DNA of 64,000 nucleotides from Rugamonas sp045984285 (GCF_045984285.3 NZ_JBJQIK030000001.1:248001-312000), one strand, 5' to 3'; positions 23,989 to 33,190 are shown, counted from the stretch's first letter. Numbers and translations: made by a program. Notes: generated by a model from the letters alone, not told the origin.

Positions 23989-25197
23989 ATGGCGAAGGTG
24001 TTTGATGTGGCGGTGATTGGCGCGGGCGCGGCCGGGATGATGTGCGCGGCCACGGCGGCGCAGCAGGGCAAGCGCGTCGTGTTGATCGACCACGCCGCCA
24101 AACTGGCCGAGAAGATCCGTATCTCCGGCGGCGGCCGCTGCAACTTCACGAACATCAATGCCGGGCCGGCCAACTTCCTGTCCGAGAATCCCCACTTCGC
24201 CAGGAGCGCGCTGTCGCGCTATACGCCACAGGACTTCCTTACCCTCGTCAAGAAACACCGCATCGCATACCACGAGAAGCACAAGGGCCAGCTGTTCTGC
24301 GATGACTCTGCCGAACAGATTATCGAGATGCTGAAGGACGAGTGCGCCGCTGGCGATGTGCATTGGCGTATGCCTGCCAAGGTCGAATCCGTGGCGAAGA
24401 CGGAGCAGGGCTTCCTGCTGGCTACCGACAGCGGCGAGATCGAATGCGCCGCCCTCGTCATCGCCACCGGCGGCCTGTCGATTCCGAAGATCGGCGCCAG
24501 CGATTTCGGCTACCGCATCGCCAAACAGTTCGGCCTGAATATCATCGAGCCACGCCCGGCACTGGTGCCGCTCACCTTCGACGAGCAGGAGTGGAAGCCT
24601 TTCGTGCCGCTGGCCGGCATTTCCCTCGAAGTGGACGTGGAAACCGGCTCCCTCAAGGGCCGCAACCCGAGCGGCGCCCGTTTCCGCGAAGACCTGCTGT
24701 TCACCCACCGCGGCCTGTCCGGCCCCGCCATCCTGCAGATTTCCAGCTTCTGGCAGCCCGGCACGCCGATCACCATCAACCTGCTGCCGGAAATGGACGT
24801 GGCGCAAACCCTCATCGAGGGCAAATCCACCATCAAAAAGCAGCTCGGCAACGTGCTGGCCCAGTGGCTGCCCGCCCGGCTGGCGGAAGGGCTGCTGCAG
24901 GCCCATGGCTTCGCCGCCGAGGCCCGGCTGGCCGATATGAAGGACGAGCAGCTGCGCAAACTGGGCCGCGCCCTGAACCAGTGGACCCTCACGCCCAATG
25001 GCTCGGAGGGCTACCGCAAGGCAGAAGTGACCCGGGGCGGCGTCGATACCAAAGAGCTGTCCCAGCAGTCCATGATGGCCACCAAGGTGCCCGGCCTTTA
25101 TTTCATCGGCGAGACGGTGGACGTGACCGGCTGGCTGGGCGGCTACAATTTCCAGTGGGCCTGGGCTTCGGGGGTGGCGGCCGGGCTGGCAATCTGA
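23989..25197 (+). CDS. HI0933/YhiN-family FAD-dependent oxidoreductase
   Basis: The protein has 402 aa. The Rossmann motif is VAVIGAGAAGMMCAATAAQQ near the N-terminus; RISGGGRCNFTN is the diagnostic HI0933 motif; ATGGLSIPKIGASDFGYRIA and the C-terminal FIGETVDVTGWLGGYNFQWA complete the FAD site. The family binds FAD, but its reaction is not settled. The gene follows the inverted-repeat pair and ends 182 bases before rpsU. No operon partners. Confidence 0.9.
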   Translation: MAKVFDVAVIGAGAAGMMCAATAAQQGKRVVLIDHAAKLAEKIRISGGGRCNFTNINAGPANFLSENPHFARSALSRYTPQDFLTLVKKHRIAYHEKHKGQLFCDDSAEQIIEMLKDECAAGDVHWRMPAKVESVAKTEQGFLLATDSGEIECAALVIATGGLSIPKIGASDFGYRIAKQFGLNIIEPRPALVPLTFDEQEWKPFVPLAGISLEVDVETGSLKGRNPSGARFREDLLFTHRGLSGPAILQISSFWQPGTPITINLLPEMDVAQTLIEGKSTIKKQLGNVLAQWLPARLAEGLLQAHGFAAEARLADMKDEQLRKLGRALNQWTLTPNGSEGYRKAEVTRGGVDTKELSQQSMMATKVPGLYFIGETVDVTGWLGGYNFQWAWASGVAAGLAI

Positions 25198-25379
25198 TAT
25201 GATGCCTGTCCCGGCTTGGGGTTTCGATCTCTGTCCAAGCCTGCAGTACAGATCCAGCCTGAGTTGTGCCATTTCCACAAGCTCCAGGCAAGCCTGACTA
25301 TGCAGCCCGCTTCCCATCCAGGGAAAAATCTGCTATATTCGCTGTCTCTCTGAAACCCTAACGGTTTGAATTTTTACCA
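25198..25379 (+). promoter_or_regulatory. rpsU leader and promoter region
   Basis: There is no gene in this 182-base stretch. A TATATT box (about 25331-25336) lies 44 bases before the rpsU start, and AAACC-CTAAC-GGTTT (about 25355-25369) can form a small hairpin shortly before the ATG. The hairpin could influence S21 translation. The promoter call is inference. Confidence 0.4.
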
Positions 25380-25592
25380 ATGACCACTATTCGCCTTAAA
25401 GAAAACGAGCCGTTCGAAGTCGCAATGCGTCGCTTCAAGCGCACCATCGAAAAAACCGGTCTGCTGACCGAACTGCGCGCACGCGAGTTCTACGAAAAGC
25501 CAACCGCTGAGCGCAAGCGCAAGCTGGCGGCAGCCGTGAAGCGCCACTACAAGCGTATCCGCAGCCAGCAGCTGCCGAAGAAGCTGTACTAA
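25380..25592 (+). CDS. rpsU: 30S ribosomal protein S21
   Basis: The 70-aa protein is a complete bS21: EPFEVAMRRFKRTIEKTGLL, AREFYEKPTAERKRK and a basic C-terminus KRIRSQQLPKKLY. It helps mRNA binding on the 30S subunit. It is the first gene of the macromolecular synthesis cluster (rpsU-yqeY-dnaG-rpoD). A terminator-like hairpin follows at 25658-25693, so its level may be set apart from dnaG and rpoD. Confidence 0.97.
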   Translation: MTTIRLKENEPFEVAMRRFKRTIEKTGLLTELRAREFYEKPTAERKRKLAAAVKRHYKRIRSQQLPKKLY

Positions 25593-25657
25593 TTCCGCTT
25601 CTGCATCACGCACCTGCCGTTGGCGCTTGCGCCCCTGGTGCGTGTGCGTACGCGATT

Positions 25658-25693
25658 ACCCGCTCCGGTTTTCCGCAGCGGGTTTTCCTTTTT
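25658..25693 (+). terminator. Terminator/attenuator after rpsU
   Basis: ACCCGCT (25658-25664) pairs with AGCGGGT (25677-25683), followed by TTTCCTTTTT. In E. coli a terminator between rpsU and dnaG lowers dnaG expression; this one lies between rpsU and yqeY and could play the same part. Confidence 0.7.
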
Positions 25694-25717
25694 CTAAGCC
25701 CACTTTTTGAGGTTGCC

Positions 25718-26167
25718 ATGAGCCTGAAAGAACAGATCACCGATGACATGAAAGCCGCCATGCGCGCAAAGGACACCCAGAAGCTGGGCGCCATCCGCCT
25801 GGTCATGGCCCAGATCAAGCAGAAAGAGGTCGACGAGCGCATCGAGCTGAACGACGCCCACATCGTGGCCTTGATCGAAAAGATGATCAAGCAGCGCAAG
25901 GATTCGATCACCCAGTACGAAGCGGGCGGCCGTGCCGACCTGGCGGACGTGGAGCGCGCCGAAATGGCCATTCTCTCGGCCTATATGCCTGTCGGCCTGA
26001 CGGATGAGGAAATCGCCGCCGCCGTGAAGGACGCCGTGGCGGAAACCGGCGCCAGCGGTCCGCAGGACATGGGCAAGCTGATGGCCGTTCTGAAGGGCAA
26101 GCTGGCCGGCCGCGCCGACATGACCGTGGTGTCGGCCCTCGTGAAGAAAGCGCTGGCCCCGGCGTAA
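25718..26167 (+). CDS. yqeY: GatB/YqeY domain protein
   Basis: The protein has 149 aa. It is a stand-alone YqeY: MSLKEQITDDMKAAMRAKDT, LGAIRLVMAQIKQKEVDERI, AILSAYMP and GPQDMGKLMAVLKGKLAGRA. The domain is related to the tRNA-binding tail of GatB; the role of the free protein is uncertain. It commonly lies between rpsU and dnaG in beta-proteobacteria and cyanobacteria. A 13-base stem hairpin follows. Confidence 0.92.
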   Translation: MSLKEQITDDMKAAMRAKDTQKLGAIRLVMAQIKQKEVDERIELNDAHIVALIEKMIKQRKDSITQYEAGGRADLADVERAEMAILSAYMPVGLTDEEIAAAVKDAVAETGASGPQDMGKLMAVLKGKLAGRADMTVVSALVKKALAPA

Positions 26168-26174
26168 TCCTCCG

Positions 26175-26213
26175 CGCACCGTTGAGCTTTATCAACTCCA
26201 GCTCAACGGTGCG
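26175..26213 (+). terminator. Strong hairpin between yqeY and dnaG
   Basis: CGCACCGTTGAGC (26175-26187) pairs perfectly with GCTCAACGGTGCG (26201-26213). No T-run follows, so it is either an RNA-processing site or a factor-dependent stop. In E. coli the cluster transcript is cleaved between its genes; a similar role here is inference. Confidence 0.55.
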
Positions 26214-26249
26214 GTATAGTCTGATCTGCAACAAGCTCACCAGCCACAC

Positions 26250-28046
26250 GTGATTCCACAGTCCTTCATTGCCGATCTGCTCAACCGCGTCGATATCGTC
26301 GACGTGGTGGGCCGCTACGTGCAGCTGAAAAAGGGCGGGGCCAACTACCAGGGCCTGTGCCCCTTCCACAACGAGAAATCGCCGAGCTTTACCGTCAGCC
26401 CCACCAAGCAGTTCTACCACTGCTTCGGCTGCGGCGCGCATGGCACCTCGATCGGCTTCCTGATCGAATATTCCGGCATGGGTTTTGTGGATGCCGTGAA
26501 GGAGCTGGCGCAGGGCGTGGGCATGATCGTGCCGGAGGCGGACGACAAGATTCCGCCGGCCCAGCGCGCCGCCCAGCAGGCCCAGTCCATGGCCCTCTCC
26601 GAAGCGATGACCACGGCCGCCGACTTCTACAAGGCCGAGCTGCGCAAGGCGCCGAACGCTATTGCCTACCTGAAAGGCCGCGGCCTGACGGGCGAAATTG
26701 CCGCCCGTTTCGCCCTGGGCTACGCGCCCAACGGCTGGGATAACCTGCGCGCCGTGTTCCCGAAATACGACGCGCCCGTGCTGGTGGAAGCCGGCCTCGT
26801 GATCGACAAGGTCGATGAGCAGGGCAAGCACATCAAGCGCTACGACCGCTTCCGCGAGCGCGTCATGTTTCCGATCCGCAACACCAAAGGGCAGGTGATC
26901 GCCTTTGGCGGCCGCATTATGGAGCAAGGCGAGCCAAAGTACTTGAATTCCCCGGAAACGCCTTTATTTTCAAAGGGTTCCGAGCTGTACGGCCTGTTCG
27001 AAGCGCGCCAGGCCATCCGCGACGCCGGCTATGTGCTGGTGACGGAAGGCTATATGGACGTGGTGGCGCTGGCCCAGATGGGCTTCCCGCAGGCGGTGGC
27101 CACACTGGGCACGGCCTGCACCACCACCCATGTGCAGAAACTGTTGCGTCAAACCGACACTGTGATCTTCAGCTTCGACGGCGACCGTGCGGGCCGCAAG
27201 GCGGCCCGCCGCGCCCTGGAAGCCTGCCTCCCGCATGTGTCGGACGACAAAACGATCAAATTCCTGTTCCTGCCGCAGGAGCACGACCCGGACAGCTATA
27301 TCCGCGAATATGGCGCCGAGGCCTTCGAGCAGCAGGTGCATGAGGCCATGCCGCTGAGCCAGTTCCTGCTGCGGGAAGCGGCCGGCGACCACGACCTGAG
27401 CGAACCCGAAGGCCGGGCCCGCACCCAGTTCGACGCCAAGCCCATGCTGCAGGCCATGGCGCCCTCGGCCCTGCGGCTGCAGATCGTGCGCGGCCTGGCT
27501 ACCATGACGCAGAGCGCGCCGGGCGAGATCGAGGGCCTGTTCGAGCTGGCCAAGCCGGTCGCGGTGGCGCGCAAGGCGCCGCCGCGCAGCAAGCGGCAGG
27601 AGCCGGTGGGCCTGGAACTGAAGATTATCCGGGCGCTGATCACGCACCCGGCGCTGGCCATGCCGCTGGACGAGAGCGCGCTGGAAGCCTGCCGCCAGTT
27701 CGGCGACGAGGCCTGCGAGCGTCTGACCCAGCTGATCCAGCTGGCGCAGTCGCTGGGGCCGCAGGGCACATTTGCCGCCTTGGTGCAGCATCTGAAGGAA
27801 ACCGGCAGCGAATATGATGCCATCATCGGCGAAATCGCTGCGGCGCCGGAGCCGGACGTGGACAGCGAGCAGGTGTGGCTGACGGCCACCATTCGCCAGC
27901 TGAAGCTGGATGCGCTGAAGGCCGAGCTGAACGCACTGTTCTCGGCGGGTTTGTCTTCTGACGAGATCGGTGTACGCTATCGGGAAATTACGTCCAAGCA
28001 AGATCAGCTGATGCGGGAAGCAGACGCGGCGATGAGTCCGCGTTAA
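26250..28046 (+). CDS. dnaG: DNA primase
   Basis: The protein has 598 aa. The CHC2 zinc finger has C37, H40, C58 and C61 (LCPFHNEKSPSF, FYHCFGCGAHG). The TOPRIM domain has VTEGYMDVVAL, AVATLGTA and FSFDGDRAGRKAARRA. A DnaB-binding helical C-terminus follows from about 440. It makes RNA primers for the replisome. The start is GTG (GTG ATT CCA CAG), fitting the conserved N-terminus IPQSFIADLLNRVDIVDVV. Complete. Confidence 0.97.
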   Translation: MIPQSFIADLLNRVDIVDVVGRYVQLKKGGANYQGLCPFHNEKSPSFTVSPTKQFYHCFGCGAHGTSIGFLIEYSGMGFVDAVKELAQGVGMIVPEADDKIPPAQRAAQQAQSMALSEAMTTAADFYKAELRKAPNAIAYLKGRGLTGEIAARFALGYAPNGWDNLRAVFPKYDAPVLVEAGLVIDKVDEQGKHIKRYDRFRERVMFPIRNTKGQVIAFGGRIMEQGEPKYLNSPETPLFSKGSELYGLFEARQAIRDAGYVLVTEGYMDVVALAQMGFPQAVATLGTACTTTHVQKLLRQTDTVIFSFDGDRAGRKAARRALEACLPHVSDDKTIKFLFLPQEHDPDSYIREYGAEAFEQQVHEAMPLSQFLLREAAGDHDLSEPEGRARTQFDAKPMLQAMAPSALRLQIVRGLATMTQSAPGEIEGLFELAKPVAVARKAPPRSKRQEPVGLELKIIRALITHPALAMPLDESALEACRQFGDEACERLTQLIQLAQSLGPQGTFAALVQHLKETGSEYDAIIGEIAAAPEPDVDSEQVWLTATIRQLKLDALKAELNALFSAGLSSDEIGVRYREITSKQDQLMREADAAMSPR

Positions 28047-28456
28047 GGCCGAAAACGCTACAGCGCCAGAGGGAGGCGGGGGCTGCACTTCTGGCAATTG
28101 TAAAGTGGCGTGCTATAATAAAACGCTAAGTATTTCAATACTTTTGCTAGCTTTTTCAGTTCAGAATTTGTGTTTGTTTTCAGTAAGTTAGGCTCTTGAT
28201 CGGCGCGTCAGTGAGCGTCGGCGGCCAGAGCCGGACTTGGGTTGAGACGGCGCGAGTTTCTTGTCGCCGAGCGGGCCTCGTAGCCCGTGCCCTCACCGCC
28301 ATGGCTCTAGCCCCCGCGCGCTGCCGTACAGTAGAATTTCCTGCCGCACCAGGCAGGCAACGCTGTTGCGTGGAGAACAGAGCCTGCAATGAGTAGCAGT
28401 TTTAGCAGTGCCGGGGTGGATTATCGGCATCATCCTAAACCGTTAAGCAAGTCGTT
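28047..28456 (+). promoter_or_regulatory. dnaG-rpoD intergenic region with rpoD promoter
   Basis: These 410 bases have no convincing gene. A perfect TATAAT at 28114-28119 with a weak upstream box (TGGCAA) and an A+T-rich tract from 28110 to 28190 make a good sigma-70 promoter for rpoD, leaving a leader of about 330 bases. Such an internal promoter matches the E. coli cluster, where rpoD has its own promoters. The long leader could carry regulation, but no known element is recognised. Confidence 0.55.
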
Positions 28457-30706
28457 GTGACATCGAAAGCGCCTGTGCCAGCAAAGAAACCTGAAACCAA
28501 AGCGGCTGCAAAGCCCAGCAAAGTGACCGCCAAGGCTGCCAAGACGGCCGATAAAACGGAGACCCGCGCCAGCGCGCCGCCAGCGGTCAGCCAGACCACG
28601 GATGCGGCGGCCCTGGCCGCCATCGATACTTCGGGCTACGTGCTCCCCACCGTCAAGGTGCCGGGCCGGCGCGGCCGCAAGCCGAAAGAATTCCAGCCCG
28701 AGAACGACGAGGTCGCCGCGCTGAACGCGGTCGAGCGCGCCGAGCTCAAGGCCGTGGACAAGGCCAAGGCCAAGGACCGCAAGGCCAAGGAAAAGGCGCT
28801 GCTGAAGGACGCCTTCTCGTCCGATACCGAGGCCACCGAAGAGGAACTGGAGCGCCGCCGCCAGAAGCTGAAGACGCTGATCAAGTTCGGCAAGGAGCGC
28901 GGCTTCCTGACCTACGCCGAGATCAACGACCACCTGCCGGACAATATCGTCGATCCGGAAGCGATCGAAGGCATCATCGGCACCTTCAACGACATGGGCA
29001 TCGCCGTGTACGAGCACGCGCCGGATGCCGAAACGCTGCTGCTGTCCGATAACGTTGCCACCGTCACCAGCGACGACGAAGCGGAAGCCGCCGCCGAAGC
29101 TGCGCTGTCCACCGTCGATTCCGACTTCGGCCGCACCACCGACCCGGTCCGCATGTATATGCGAGAAATGGGCTCGGTCGAGCTGCTGACGCGTGAAGGC
29201 GAGATCGAGATCGCCAAGCGTATCGAAGATGGCCTGAAGGACATGATCCAGGCGATTTCCGCCTGCCCGGTGACTATTGCCGAGATCATCGCCACCTCCG
29301 ACCGCATCCGCATGGACGAGATCAAGATCGACGAGATCGTCGATGGCCTGGTGGACGAGAACGAGGAAGAGTCCGCTCCGGTCGCCTCCGACGAGGAGGA
29401 AGAGGACGAGGACGCCGAGGAAGAGGACGAAGAGGAAGAAGAGGAAGCCAGCCCATCGGGCGCCGCTGCCGGCTACTCCGCCGAACAGCTGGAAGCGATG
29501 AAGCAGGCCTCCCTGGAAAAATTCGACAACATCGCCGACCAGTTCGACAAGATGCGCCGCGCCTTCGAGAAGGACGGCTACAACTCCAAGGCCTATGTGA
29601 AGGCGCAGGAGAACATCTCGCAGGAACTGCTGGGCATCCGCTTCACCGCCAAGGTGGTGGAGAAGCTGTGCGACACCCTGCGCGGCCAGGTGGACGAAGT
29701 GCGCCATATCGAGAAGCAGATCCTCGACGTGGCGGTGAACAAGTGCGGCATGCCGCGCGCCCACTTCATCAAGGTCTTCCCGGGCAACGAAACCAATCTG
29801 GAGTGGGTGGACGGCGAAGTGGCGGCAGGCCATGCCTACAGCGCCATCCTGGGCCGCAACATTCCGACCATCAAGGAACTGCAGCAGCGCCTGATCGACC
29901 TGCAGGCGCGCGTGGTGCTGCCGCTGCCCGACCTGCGCAACATCAACCGCCAGATGGCGGCCGGTGAAATGAAGGCGCGCAAGGCCAAGCGCGAAATGAC
30001 GGAGGCCAACCTGCGCCTGGTGATTTCGATCGCGAAGAAATACACCAACCGCGGCCTGCAGTTCCTCGACCTGATCCAGGAAGGCAATATCGGCCTGATG
30101 AAGGCGGTGGACAAGTTCGAATACCGCCGCGGCTACAAGTTCTCCACCTATGCAACGTGGTGGATCCGCCAGGCGATTACCCGTTCCATCGCCGACCAGG
30201 CGCGCACCATCCGTATTCCGGTGCACATGATCGAGACGATCAACAAGATGAACCGCATCTCGCGCCAGATTCTGCAGGAAACCGGCGCGGAACCCGATCC
30301 GGCGACGCTTGCGATCAAGATGGAAATGCCGGAAGACAAGATTCGCAAGATCATGAAGATCGCGAAGGAGCCGATTTCGATGGAGACGCCGATCGGCGAC
30401 GACGACGATTCGCACCTGGGCGACTTCATCGAGGACAACAACACGCTGGCCCCGTCCGACGCGGCCCTGCACGCTTCGATGCGCGGCGTGGTGAAGGACG
30501 TGCTGGACTCGCTGACGCCGCGCGAAGCCAAGGTGCTGCGCATGCGTTTCGGCATTGAGATGTCCACCGACCACACACTGGAAGAGGTCGGCAAACAGTT
30601 CGATGTGACGCGCGAGCGTATCCGCCAAATTGAAGCGAAGGCCCTGCGCAAACTGCGCCACCCCTCGCGCTCGGACAAGCTGAAGAGCTTCCTCGAAGGT
30701 AACTAA
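28457..30706 (+). CDS. rpoD: RNA polymerase sigma factor RpoD (sigma-70)
   Basis: The protein has 749 aa. It has a Lys/Ala-rich N-terminal tail (1-80), region 1.1 (about 125-200), region 1.2 (DPVRMYMREMGSVELLTREG) and a non-conserved region with an acidic run of Glu/Asp near 310-335. Region 2 (NLRLVISIAKKYTNRGLQFL, FSTYATWWIRQAITR), region 3 and region 4 (LTPREAKVLRMRFG, RERIRQIEAKALRKLRHPSR) follow. It is the housekeeping sigma factor. The start is GTG at 28457; a stop codon upstream excludes a longer form. Confidence 0.97.
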   Translation: MTSKAPVPAKKPETKAAAKPSKVTAKAAKTADKTETRASAPPAVSQTTDAAALAAIDTSGYVLPTVKVPGRRGRKPKEFQPENDEVAALNAVERAELKAVDKAKAKDRKAKEKALLKDAFSSDTEATEEELERRRQKLKTLIKFGKERGFLTYAEINDHLPDNIVDPEAIEGIIGTFNDMGIAVYEHAPDAETLLLSDNVATVTSDDEAEAAAEAALSTVDSDFGRTTDPVRMYMREMGSVELLTREGEIEIAKRIEDGLKDMIQAISACPVTIAEIIATSDRIRMDEIKIDEIVDGLVDENEEESAPVASDEEEEDEDAEEEDEEEEEEASPSGAAAGYSAEQLEAMKQASLEKFDNIADQFDKMRRAFEKDGYNSKAYVKAQENISQELLGIRFTAKVVEKLCDTLRGQVDEVRHIEKQILDVAVNKCGMPRAHFIKVFPGNETNLEWVDGEVAAGHAYSAILGRNIPTIKELQQRLIDLQARVVLPLPDLRNINRQMAAGEMKARKAKREMTEANLRLVISIAKKYTNRGLQFLDLIQEGNIGLMKAVDKFEYRRGYKFSTYATWWIRQAITRSIADQARTIRIPVHMIETINKMNRISRQILQETGAEPDPATLAIKMEMPEDKIRKIMKIAKEPISMETPIGDDDDSHLGDFIEDNNTLAPSDAALHASMRGVVKDVLDSLTPREAKVLRMRFGIEMSTDHTLEEVGKQFDVTRERIRQIEAKALRKLRHPSRSDKLKSFLEGN

Positions 30707-30714
30707 AGCTTGAC

Positions 30715-30737
30715 GGATAGGGCCTCCAGCCCTATCC
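30715..30737 (+). terminator. Hairpin after rpoD
   Basis: GGATAGGGC (30715-30723) pairs with GCCCTATCC (30729-30737) around CTCCA. There is no T-run. It separates rpoD from the tRNA gene and may be a weak terminator or a tRNA-precursor processing structure. Confidence 0.5.
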
Positions 30738-30750
30738 TGCCGGGTTCTCA

Positions 30751-30829
<79 letters not shown>

Positions 30830-30840
30830 ATAAAAAATTA

Positions 30841-30870
30841 AGGACTTAGGTGCAAACCTAAGTCCTTTTT
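30841..30870 (+). terminator. Rho-independent terminator of tRNA-Ile
   Basis: AGGACTTAGGT (30841-30851) pairs perfectly with ACCTAAGTCCT (30856-30866) around GCAA, followed by a T-run. It ends the tRNA transcript and probably rpoD read-through. Confidence 0.93.
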
Positions 30871-30921
30871 GTTTTGGCCAGACGCAAGCGGGAAGGACCT
30901 GCCTCCAGTGAACTGTTGACT

Positions 30922-31056
30922 TCAGATCATCAGCGAAATGTAGCCAACCATCGCTGCAGCCGCTACGGAAACGCAAAGCATTACGCTGGACATGATCTTT
31001 CCAGCACGGACACGCATTGCCGTGTCGGTCTCCAGTTTCGTAATCAGGCCTCTCAT
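30922..31056 (-). CDS. 44-aa small membrane protein, hypothetical
   Basis: This short gene reads MRGLITKLETDTAMRVRAGK and then one hydrophobic helix, IMSSVMLCVSVAAAAMVGYI, ending SLMI. AAGGGGAAC lies right before the ATG, a convincing ribosome binding site. An amphipathic, charged N-terminus followed by a C-terminal membrane helix resembles many single-pass micropeptides. No family recognised. It is the only reading between the tRNA terminator and the next gene with such a start signal. Confidence 0.55.
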   Translation of the reverse strand: MRGLITKLETDTAMRVRAGKIMSSVMLCVSVAAAAMVGYISLMI

Positions 31057-31211
31057 TTTGTTCCCCTTACACAATGCTTGCCGCTACACCTGACGTTGGC
31101 GACACACCTTCGATGCGGTCAATTATAGACTGCTTGCCCGCTGTTTATTGCGTCGAAAATGTTATTGCGATAAGGTATTTGATCCTGAACGCGAATGCAT
31201 GGGAGGTAGAT

Positions 31212-32252
31212 ATGTTTCCCAAAAAGGGCGGGCCACGCCCCAACGCCACATCCCATTTCGAAGGCGAAGATGCGGAAGCGGCGAAGGGGCTCTATCAGGG
31301 GTTCACGCCGGCCAAGGTCAAGGGTTTGCCAAAAGGGGCCAAGGTGGGCTTCAGCCGGCGCGGGTCGATTGTCGTCACCACGCCTTCGACGGTGGATGTG
31401 CTGCATTCGGTTCGCACCAGCGCCGAGTTGAACAATCTCGATCATCCGCCTGCCACGAGCAGCCGGGGCAGGGTGACGGGACAGAAGCCGAATGTCCGGG
31501 AGCAGATTTTCAGCGGCGTGAAAACCAGCACCGGACATTTGCTGGAAGTGGAATCCTATGACTGGGTGCCTGGAACAGGCTTTCAGGAAATTCCCACCCG
31601 TGAGAAAACAGGGGTGTATCGCAGCGGTAAGGCAAACGGCGCCTCGTTTTCGACGCAGAAGAAGGTTGAAGCAAAGGTCAGGGATTCCGGCTGGTTGGAT
31701 GAGGACATGTCTTATAGCGCCGAAAAGCACAACCACTCCGAGACGGACTTTCACCTGCAGAACCCCGGTCTGATGGAAAGATCCGCGGTGCTTGCGGCGC
31801 ATCGCATGCATGGAACCAACGACATCTGTGAGCATTGCAACGAAGGCTTTCAACGAACCTTATTGGGCCCCAGCCAGTCCCGTGTCATGAGCTATGCATC
31901 CGACAAGCCTTTCAGCAGCCAGGGGGAATGGGAGGAGGATGCATCGAAGCTGTCCATCGCCACCAACAAGCTTGTTCGCGTCCGGCCGGAGGAAATGCAG
32001 AAGCCGGAAATGCACGCGGAATTTGCAGAGCACGCCAGGGCGTTGAGGAACTTGTCCTCCATGGCGGAGCCAGCTCCGGCGCCGGCGGAAGAACCCGCGC
32101 CTCAAGTCCGATCCAAAAAACGGGAAAAACCAATGGCAACGATACCCAGGCCACGCGTGAACACGGTGACGGCGCCGGTGGGCGATGTGCCTGCAGAGCG
32201 TGAGGAAAGCATCGCCGACCGGGTCGTCAAACGTCACAGGACTCAACGCTAG
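31212..32252 (+). CDS. Unrecognised protein with deaminase-like HxE/CxxC motif
   Basis: The protein has 346 aa. I do not recognise the family. Residues 170-220 hold HNHSETDF (H175, E177) and, 29 residues later, ICEHCNEGF (C206, C209); this is the H-x-E ... C-x-x-C zinc pattern and spacing of the cytidine-deaminase superfamily, which includes many bacterial toxin deaminases. The N-terminus is basic with Gly/Lys repeats; residues 285-346 are Pro/Ala- and charge-rich and look disordered. GGGAGG precedes the ATG at 31212. Base composition is A+T-richer than neighbours. It is followed after four bases by a YdcF-like gene. The deaminase idea is inference. Confidence 0.5.
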   Translation: MFPKKGGPRPNATSHFEGEDAEAAKGLYQGFTPAKVKGLPKGAKVGFSRRGSIVVTTPSTVDVLHSVRTSAELNNLDHPPATSSRGRVTGQKPNVREQIFSGVKTSTGHLLEVESYDWVPGTGFQEIPTREKTGVYRSGKANGASFSTQKKVEAKVRDSGWLDEDMSYSAEKHNHSETDFHLQNPGLMERSAVLAAHRMHGTNDICEHCNEGFQRTLLGPSQSRVMSYASDKPFSSQGEWEEDASKLSIATNKLVRVRPEEMQKPEMHAEFAEHARALRNLSSMAEPAPAPAEEPAPQVRSKKREKPMATIPRPRVNTVTAPVGDVPAEREESIADRVVKRHRTQR

Positions 32253-32256
32253 TCCC

Positions 32257-32832
32257 ATGGCGAATGATTTGCAACACATCGCGGACTACATCATGCCGGC
32301 CTTTCCTGCGGTGCCGTCGGATCTGGGATTTTTGTTCGGCACCCGCCATGGTGTGGACGAGTTTTGCGAGGCGGCGCATGCGCTCTGGGAGCGCGGCATG
32401 TTCAGGCGCCTGCTGGTATCGGGTGGATGTACGGGCGGTGAACAGCGATCGGAAGCGGAAGTCATCGGCGAACGGCTTGTGGCGCTTGGTGTTCCCGAAT
32501 CAGTACTGATACTGGAAGATGCTGCCACAAACACCGGCGAAAACGTCCAGTTCGGCCGGACCAGGGTGGCCGAACTGATGGACCTCGCTGCCATCCGCAG
32601 TGTCCTGGTCATCGGCAAGGTGTGCTCGACCCGCCGCTACCTGATGACCTTGCAGCGCCACTGGCCGGGCTTGCGGATGTCGGTTTGCCCGGTCAACTAC
32701 TTTGGCGTGCCTGTCGAACGCTGGCATGAGCACGAGGAGTTCCGCAGGCGCGTGCTCAGCGAATTCGACAAGATCCCCCGTTATCTGAGCCAGGGCTTTT
32801 TGGATGAGATCCCCATTGTTGGCCCCAGTTGA
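32257..32832 (+). CDS. YdcF-like DUF218 protein
   Basis: The protein has 191 aa. The DUF218/YdcF pattern is visible: LGFLFGTRHGVDEFCEAAHA, LLVSGGCTGGEQRSEAEVIG, ILEDAATNTGENVQFGRTRV and VLVIGKVCSTRRYLMTLQRH. YdcF binds S-adenosylmethionine; other members (SanA, ElyC) act on envelope matters. There is no signal peptide or membrane helix, so it is cytosolic, like YdcF. The ATG lies four bases after the stop of the deaminase-like gene, so both are one transcript and may work together. Confidence 0.72.
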   Translation: MANDLQHIADYIMPAFPAVPSDLGFLFGTRHGVDEFCEAAHALWERGMFRRLLVSGGCTGGEQRSEAEVIGERLVALGVPESVLILEDAATNTGENVQFGRTRVAELMDLAAIRSVLVIGKVCSTRRYLMTLQRHWPGLRMSVCPVNYFGVPVERWHEHEEFRRRVLSEFDKIPRYLSQGFLDEIPIVGPS

Positions 32833-32917
32833 ATTGAGTTAGCGGATTCCCTGTATTTATTCCCATGCGCTAAAGGGCAAGAATACGCCCTCACATTAAC
32901 GCAACAGGAGAGCTGCA

Positions 32918-33136
32918 ATGCCGTTCGCAAACTACAAATTCCCCGAAGGGATTCTGGACCACGCCCGCAAGGAAGAAATCATCCATCGCACCACCGCCAT
33001 GTTCGTCGAATATTTTGGCGAGAACGTCCGCCCCTATTCGATGGTGCTGGTGGAAGAAGTGGCGGACGGCGGCTGGGGGCGCGCAGATGAAACGCTGACG
33101 CTCGAGAAGATGGGAATTCCGCCGAAGTCGAAGTGA
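32918..33136 (+). CDS. 4-oxalocrotonate tautomerase-like protein
   Basis: The 72-aa protein, starting MPFANYKFPEGILDHARKEE, would expose the catalytic Pro1 after loss of Met. YSMVLVEEVADGGWGRADE resembles the second half of small tautomerases of the 4-OT superfamily. The substrate is unknown; homologous genes often stand alone. ACAGGAGAG precedes the ATG. A palindromic element follows. Confidence 0.8.
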   Translation: MPFANYKFPEGILDHARKEEIIHRTTAMFVEYFGENVRPYSMVLVEEVADGGWGRADETLTLEKMGIPPKSK

Positions 33137-33190
33137 TGAGGGGCGGGCAGCCGCGCGGCTATTTCCGAAGTCTTAGCGGTAGATGAGCCC

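Noticed and set aside
22774..25317. 847-codon antisense frame across ybiB and the flavoprotein
   Set aside because: It spans two well-supported genes and the repeat doublet; composition is typical of a shadow frame.
29385..29455. Frameshift or repeat expansion in rpoD
   Set aside because: The Glu/Asp run is in frame and lies in the non-conserved region of sigma-70, where acidic insertions are common.
30874..31128. 84-codon forward frame after the tRNA
   Set aside because: It begins in the terminator, has no ribosome binding site and no hydrophobic or conserved pattern; the reverse-strand 44-aa gene has better support.
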